Part shown: piece by piece, positions 57,301 through 64,000 of the stretch | Numbering within the stretch: position 1 is the stretch's first letter | How the letters are laid out: every line of letters begins with the position of its first letter | DNA from: Eucalyptus grandis | Lineage: Eukaryota > Streptophyta > Magnoliopsida > Myrtales > Myrtaceae | Direction: 5' to 3' | Assembly (NCBI RefSeq): GCF_016545825.1 | Contig: NC_052618.1 | Location: 12,515,398-12,579,397 of the forward strand | DNA length: 64,000 bases | The notes under the pieces: model-generated | Seen by the model: only the letters and a program-made list of their open reading frames with translations | What the model was told of the DNA's origin: nothing | The model's database searches: none | Program-made: the position numbers and the translations under genes

Positions 57301-58124
57301 CTAGTTATTTTCATGCAATTTTATTTCTAAGAAAAAGAAAAGAAAACACAATTGAAATTTAAATGCGAAACAATAAGTAAACACTCAAATAAACGGTTTT
57401 AGGGAAAACAGTAAATCTAAAATGCAACCCTAATTGACAGACAAAAATGAAATGGAAGAAATAAAATCCGCATCTCGTTGGATGTTTATACAATTATGAA
57501 GCAACCCAAAACATATATTGAGAAAAATGATACAAGAATACGGTCGAAATGGACATCGATCTTCCATCGTCTTCACATCTTGATGGGTCTCCATCTCTAA
57601 GGGTCTAATCTAGTCCTAACCTAAATCAAGACTAGGTACATACAGTAGAAAAGAAACAAGCATTTATGGCAAAATCAATCACAACCATGAAACAAACAAA
57701 AAGCATCAAGCAATTGAATAAGATTCAAAATCAACCAAGTTGGGCCTTGAGGTTGGCCTTCACAATTCACACATTGATTCCTCTAGACATCTACCCATTT
57801 TCATTTCCATGACTTATAGCTATTAGTGATCATTTGTGTTCTCGTATAGCCACTAATGCTTATAAATCCTTAGGACATGTTGTAAGTGAGTCCCAAGGTA
57901 CCTAGGGAATCAGACATTGCACTTAATCATACATCTAAAATTTACATGCATTGCGAGAAATAAAGATGCAAGCAGGCCCTTAGCCTTATTTCTCAAACAA
58001 TCAAACAATTTCAGTGAGATATTGGATCACTTGTTCATTCGACATATGCTAAACATGACCACAAGCATTTCTAACAAATGGAATGGTTTCATGCATGTGT
58101 GTTTTATGTGATACTTCAAAAGAT

Positions 58125-60400
58125 TTGGATGTTTTTGAAACATTGAGAAGGGAAAGTGAAGTATTTTGACAAAGGTGTATCTTGGTTATGTAATGCATTT
58201 AATTGCCAAAGCTAGTCTGGGGCACATATCATGCACTACTAATAGATGTCACATGCATTTTAGATACGGTCCAAATCTAGACAAATCCAATGTCAAAAGT
58301 AAAAAGTTTGAAAGATTGTAAACAATTAATATTGGAAGCATCACATGTACCAATCTCACTTTGATATGCAAAATCAATGTTTTAAATCAATTTTGGAGAA
58401 AATGTTACCAAAAGATCATTTCATTTATCACAAATTTTCAACAATGAGGATTAGAGAATTTTGGAATGGGTTTCATGTAGATGTTGAATCCTAATTCCTC
58501 ATGCAAGTCACACTAAAAATCCTAGTAGAAAATCACAACAAGGATTTGCAACAAAACATCACAAACAAGACCGAAAAATCAGTAAAATTGACAGGGGACC
58601 CATGGACAAATCATTCCAAGAAAATTACACAATGTGCATGACATCACTTGAAAGTTTTATAAAACGAGCCATGTAAGCATTTATAAAAATTCAATTAAGT
58701 TCAACATTGTGTTGGGAATTTCACAAAATAGCAGGGTAACATGCCATTACAACTGAAACTTGACATAGTAAACAGGGCCTAAAAAATTTAAAATTTCACC
58801 ACAGCATAGTCAAAAGAGTAATGGACAAAGTTCGTTATGGGTTTGACTTAAGAATCTCTAACAAAAAAATCACACAAAAATAAAACAAATAAGACTTAAA
58901 AGGGGTAAAATAGAGGTTCTGAATTTTACCTAAGTCAGATTTCTAACCTAAATTGATAAAAATTTAAAAAAAAGGGCCAAATGATAAGAAAATCATGCAA
59001 AATCAGCAGCATTAAAAAGATCTAGATGAGTCCTATGACTTCCTAGAAGGGGTTGAATTCAATCGAGGTCAAATCGATGGTCGAAAATCGATATTCGTGA
59101 AAGCATGCGAATTTAGCCATTTACAAAACAGAATATGGTGTATGTTTAATAGTTCAAAAGACCATTTAAATAATGCGTGAATGGTATGAAACTCGCATAC
59201 GATGAAGGATTGAATGCGATAATGATTTGGGTAAAACATTTAATCCTAGTTCAGGATGCAAAGAAATCACATGATTCATCAATATTGCAAAATGACTTAG
59301 AACTAGAAATGACATGTTCAATGAATTCGATTGCAATTAGCCTAATTAATGCATGATGTTTATATTCCAAATGAAGTTCAACTATGACATGCCATATATG
59401 GACGCGAAACTTGTAACACACATTTCAAATGTCGAGAAGGCATTGATGGATGACTTGGTCTTTAAGAGACCCTAACAAATGTGTTTTGTTATGCTCGTGA
59501 TAAGCCCCTAAACCAACGTAATAATCACAAGACATGCTTAATCTCAATGATCTAATGAAGTGTAAAAATCTTATGAAAAATTCTACAAATGGAATGATTC
59601 ATGAAGAACATTTTTGGTGAAGACATCTAAACTCAATTTAGATCACAGAATCCTTCATGAAAATAGTAAAATTGAGGCACATTATGAGATGCACTAATTG
59701 CAGCAATACTTAAACAATTTCATGCATGTAATTAACATACTAAATGATGATCAAATCATGCGAATCATACCTCTTTAGAACACACATGACATGTATTACA
59801 AATCTCATGAAGGATATGAAGTCAAATGGACTCGTCTACAACCTCAATTTCACACAAATGCAATTCGGACCTAGTTTAGGGTAGATCAACATAGGTTCGG
59901 TTTTTGATGATTTTGTTTAATCAAAAAATCTTCAACAATTCTGAAATAAAAATATAGTGTAAATGAAACAATTTTGTACAAATCTTGTGAAGAAAGTTTT
60001 TCCATATTCTAATCAAAAAAATCAATATGAAAATAAAAATACAGAAAATTTGAAAAATGTTAGAACTACAAATTGACCTAAAACTACTGCAGAATCAATT
60101 GATTTGTGAGGTATTTTTTGGTGACCAAACGACGTCCATTCAGGACGTGCAACCTATCAAATCAAAGCTCGGGAAGTCTATTTTCTAGCCTTAGAAGGCT
60201 CGAGGTCAAAAAAGTTCATCTACTACCTCGTTCTAGCCAAAACAGTAGGTCTATCACAAAGACATAAAATTGCAGATTAATGAAGATCAAGTTCAAACAA
60301 TCACAAGTTCATGATCAATGAACATCGAACCACAACAAATCAGCCAATCACATCATTAATCTTAGATCTAGGAATATTTTGTAAATCTATACCCTGAGAA
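58125..60400. repeat. First unit of a diverged 2.3 kb tandem duplication in element H
   Basis: Pairs with 60430-62710 at an offset of about 2.3 kb. Anchor matches: ACCCATGGACAAA at 58599 and 60907, GGACGTG with ACCTATCAAATC at 60143 and 62432, and CAAATCTCATGAAGGAT (about 59799 and 62086). No coding sequence on either strand. 57301-58124 before it is AT-rich with nothing recognised. Confidence 0.8.
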
Positions 60401-60429
60401 AAGATGCCAGTGGCATAACAAAGATAAAA

Positions 60430-62710
60430 AAATATGTCACAGTTATGGAAAACATTTAATTGTCAAGGCTAACTTAGATGCATTTCGTGCACTCTGATCG
60501 AGCTTTACAGATGCCTTAAATATGTTCCAAACTTTAGAAAACATTAATATTAAACCAAGAGTATGGTTTGAAATTTTGGAATTCAAAGATGACATGAAAA
60601 GTGTGTGCATAAGCATCACTTGAACTATAATCAAGTTCAAAACAACATGAACAAGAAAATTCAGACAAGTTCCTAACATTCGAAGGGTCGAAAAAGCACA
60701 TTAAAATGGTTTCTATTTTCTGAAAATTTTTGTACAAGGAGTTCAAAAGGTGAGGAGCAAAGTCCGTGAAGATATGTGAAGTAAATTCAGCATGCAAATC
60801 GACCTAAAAAATTATAGAAAGAAAGCACAGCAAAAAGTTGTAACACAACACCACCGAATAGGGCAAAAAAAAAAAAAAAAAAAAAATCAACACAATTGGA
60901 AGGGAACCCATGGACAAATTGTTGAAAGAAAATTACACAACATAGATAACACCATAAGAAATAACTTTCTTGAAGAAAGTTTCCTAAAAAGAGCTATGTA
61001 GGAATTTACAAATATTCAACAACGTGTAATATTGCACCAGGAAATCAGTAAAACAGCAGAGCATCAAGACATAACAACAAAGATTTGACCTAGTAAATAA
61101 AGTCTAAAAAATATGAAATTTTACCATAACATAGTCAAAAATAGCGATGAACAAAGTCGTTAAGGGTCTGACCTAAGAATCTTAAACTAGAAAATCACAC
61201 AAACATGAAAAATGATCAAACTTAACAAGGGTAAAACAAGGGTTCCGAATTTTGCCTAAGTCAATTTCTAACCTGACTTGACAAACATGGAAGACGAGCC
61301 AAACGATATGCAAATCATACAAAATCAACGGCATTGGAAAGATTAAAGTGAGTCAGGTCAAATTGATGGTCGAAAATTGATAATCATGAAGGCATGCAAA
61401 TCAGCCACGCATGAACTAGAACATGATGCATGTTTAATAGTTTATAAGATCACTTAGACAATGTATAAAAAGCGTGAAACTCACACACGACAAAAGATTG
61501 AATGTGACAATAGTTTAAGTAAAACATTTAACCCTAAGCCAAGATGCAAAGAAGTCACACAAGTCATTAACATTGCAAAGTGACTTAGAACTAAAAATGA
61601 CATACTTGACAAATTTCAATTACAATTAGCTATATTGATGCATGGTTTTCACATATCAAATGAGATTCAAACATGACGTACCATTTATGGATGCAAAGCT
61701 TGTAACATGTGCTTCAAATGACGAGAGACAACAAGGCATGATTTGGCCCATAAGGTACCCAAACAAATGGGTTTAGATAGGCTCGTGATAAGCCCCCTAA
61801 TTCAACATGATCATCATAGAATATGACTAATTGTCGATGATCTAATGACGTGCAAAAAATCTTTAAAAAAATTTGATGTATAGAATACAACATGACAAGC
61901 ATTTCTTGTGAAGACATCCAAACCTATTTAGGCTCATACTGGCCTACACGGAAATGACAAAATAGAACCGCATAATGAATTTCACAAATCATAGCAACAC
62001 CCAATCATCTTCGTACGTGCGATTAACATGGTAAAGGATGTTCAATAGAATTATACCTCTTTTAGAACACTTACAACATGTATTACAAATCTCATGAAGG
62101 ATGCAAAGTCAAATGGACTAATCTAAACCTTAATTTCAAGCAAACACAAGTCGAACCAAGTGTAGGGCAGACCAACCATATAATGAATTTTGGTGATTTT
62201 ACCTAACCAAATCAGTGTAAAAAAATCTAAAAAAGAAAAAATATGATGTACTTAGGATAATTTCTTTCAAACTTCGTGAAGAAAGTTATTCCAAAATCCA
62301 TGCACAAAAATCGGTACAGAAATAAAAAAATAAAAATTCGCAACAAGTTAGAACACCAATTCATCCTCAAACTTGCTACAGAATTGACAATTTTCTAAAG
62401 TGTTTTTGTTCAACCAAACGATGTCTGCTCGGGACGTGTAACCTATCAAATCGAAACTTAAGAAATTTAGTTTCTATGTTTAGAAGGGCTCAAGACTAGA
62501 TACGGTCATTTCCCACCTCATTTTAGCCAGGACATAAAGTCACATCTGAGGATTACGAAACTATGGATCAAGGCAAATCAAACTCAATCAACTTCACGTT
62601 TGTCATCAAAGATCATCAATTCACTTCAAATCATCTCATGCCATAATGAACTCAAATCTAAGCATAAAATGTAAATACAGGGTTGAATCTTATCCCTGAT
62701 CGGTTAATCT
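60430..62710. repeat. Second unit of the 2.3 kb tandem duplication in element H
   Basis: Similar to the first unit along its whole length with many substitutions and small indels (roughly three quarters identical by eye). Contains a 22-A run (60867-60888). 62711-62791 after it leads into the right terminal repeat. Confidence 0.8.
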
Positions 62711-62791
62711 GATCTTGCTTCACTAGGTTTGAGATTAGGAGGATTACCTTTGTAATTTTCGTCAAAATTTAAGTGCGATCAGACAAAATGC

Positions 62792-63094
62792 TGTTGATGC
62801 CTAATCTTTAGTCGACACGTCATAAAAGGTAAAAACATGAGATTAGGTCTTCCAATCATAACTCATTTCTTGACCAAAAAGTATCGTTTTTCGCTTCCTT
62901 CATTTGCATTGTTATTTTTTAGCATCTTTCTAATATTTTTAGAAAAATCCGAAAAGTCAAACGGATGACTTTTTGGTCAACCTTGGGTCAAAATAGGCTT
63001 CTTATCTAAAAAGATGTTAATTAGCTTTAATTTCACTTTAGCAAAGCCAATTTTCAAAAACTTCAAAGTTTTAACTAAAAAGATGTTAATTAGC
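62792..63094 (+). repeat. Right terminal repeat of element H, truncated
   Basis: Aligns with 54999-55300. It holds a 20-bp exact direct repeat, CTAAAAAGATGTTAATTAGC, at 63006-63025 and 63075-63094; the second copy abuts the LINE. Confidence 0.65.
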
Positions 63095-64000
63095 GAATAT
63101 CTCAGTTGCAGCATCAACTGCAGACAATTATAAATAGGAAATTCTATTAGATTGGAGATAATGAGCTAGCCACTACCATTCGAATTGAAATTCAAAACCT
63201 GTGGAATCAAGAGGAGTAGTTCTGGGCTATGCGTTCACGTATTAACTGGTTGAAATGGGGAGATAAAAATTCAAAATTTTTCCATGCCTGTACTATGCAA
63301 AGGAGACAAAGAAATAGAATTTGTATGCTTAAAGATGCAAACCAAAACTGGATAAGGGAGCCAGAACAGCTCAAGGCCATGACAATGGGTTTCTTTTCTC
63401 AATTATATCAGTCAGTGGGATACCGTGATTTCAGCCCCTTTTTAGAGCAATGTCCAGCTGTGGTAACACCTGCAATGAATCAACAATTGATGAGTGGGGT
63501 AACAGAGGAGGAGATTTACCAGGCTACTTTCTAGTTGGGTGCTTCCAAGGCTCCTGGGCCAGACGGCCTTAACGGTCTTTTCTATCAGCATCACTGGAAT
63601 ATCATCAAAACAACTATCATTAAAACAGTTCAAGATTTTTTTACCTCAGGTTGTATGCCTCCTAGACTAAACAGAACGATTATTGCCCTGATTCCTAAAG
63701 TTCACCATCCAGAAAGCATTGACCAGTATCGTCCCATCAGTCTTTGTAATTTCGCTTACAAGATTATTTCAAAAGTTATGGCTAACAGACTTAAGCTTTG
63801 GCTTTCTAGTTTGATATCAAAAGAACAAGCAGCATTTGTAAGTGACAGGCAGATTCAAGACAATATCATGGTGGTGCAAGAAGTGCTTCATCAGTTTAAA
63901 GTGAGAACATGCAAGAAAAGATTCAATCTTATTCTAAAAATAGATATGCATAAGGCTTATAATAGGGTAGAATGGGATTTCCTAGTAGCCTATTTGCAGA
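63095..64000 (+). pseudogene. L1-type LINE reverse transcriptase, 5'-truncated, runs off the window
   Basis: Non-LTR retrotransposon ORF2. From about 63163: LATTIRIEIQNLWNQEE, a stop, FWAMRSRINWLKWGDKNSKF (linker motif before RT), then a stop at 63532 followed by ASKAPGPDGLNGLFYQ, TIIALIPKVHHPESIDQYRP, ISLCNFAYKIISKVMANRLK, EQAAFVSDRQIQDNIMVVQE and LILKIDMHKAYNRVEWDFL. The last is RT motif A with its aspartate. The endonuclease domain is missing, as expected of 5' truncation; the YADD motif lies beyond the window. Apart from the two stops the frame is open, so decay is mild. Confidence 0.93.

Larger units (their letters stand above)
54999..63094 (+). mobile_element. Element H: LTR-like direct repeats around a non-coding interior
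   Basis: TGTTGATACTTGATTTTTAG at 54999 and TGTTGATGCCTAATCTTTAG at 62792 start directly repeated sequences that align for about 300 bp (shared AAAAAGTATCGTTTTTC, GTCAAAC, TTGGGTCAAAA, TTGCACTTTAGCC-like phrases). The right copy is cut by a LINE at about 63095. Between them I find no retroelement domain on either strand. It is probably a non-autonomous LTR element (LARD) with the TGTTGATAC start typical of Tat-like LTRs, but I could not place a primer site, a purine tract or the end of the left LTR. Confidence 0.55.

Overview
This window is nuclear DNA of a flowering plant, probably a dicot. The evidence is intron-containing gene remnants with plant homologues, Ty1/copia and Ty3/gypsy elements of plant type, a tRNA-derived SINE, a plant L1-type LINE and AT-rich non-coding DNA. 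I see no intact host gene. Almost everything is a transposable element or a host-gene fragment trapped between elements. Most long open frames are chance frames in GC-rich or tandem-repeat DNA inside LTRs.

Left part (1-36300). Positions 1-8029 hold the 3' portion of a large Tat/Ogre-like non-autonomous LTR element: the 5' LTR end, a tRNA-type primer site, about 5.9 kb of interior without genes, two tandem-repeat arrays and a 1.9 kb 3' LTR. Across 10344-36300, on the minus strand, lies one class II DAHP synthase gene (first enzyme of the shikimate pathway), dead and broken apart. From 5' to 3' its pieces are exon 1a (about 36300-35974), exon 1b (24338-24173), exon 2a (22859-22724), exon 2b (15854-15717) and exon 3 (10618-10344). 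A copia element (24339-35973) splits exon 1. A solo LTR (15855-22723), itself carrying an inverted second solo LTR (18505-21670), splits exon 2. Intron 2 holds a third solo LTR (11127-14961) and a SINE (about 15425-15660). The copia element has taken in a fourth solo LTR of the same family (26515-30586) and a palindromic Mutator-like foldback element (31129-32175). Target-site duplications support most of these junctions.

Right part (37417-64000). A plant mobile domain (PMD) pseudogene fragment on the plus strand (37417-38290) is cut by an LTR (38291). That LTR is cut by a del/Tekay-like Ty3/gypsy element (LTR 40515-42788, Met primer site, then gag, protease and RT in pieces). The gypsy element is interrupted by a reverse-oriented LTR (42914-45740), by a very young copia element (46540-53359, LTRs almost identical) and by an element with directly repeated ends (54999 and 62792) whose interior is a diverged 2.3 kb tandem duplication. 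A 5'-truncated LINE (from about 63095, plus strand) runs off the window end.

The main result is a nesting history: two host genes (DAHP synthase and PMD) were hit and dispersed by layered insertions, mostly dated relative to one another by who interrupts whom. All assignments come from reading the sequence by eye; no database search was run.
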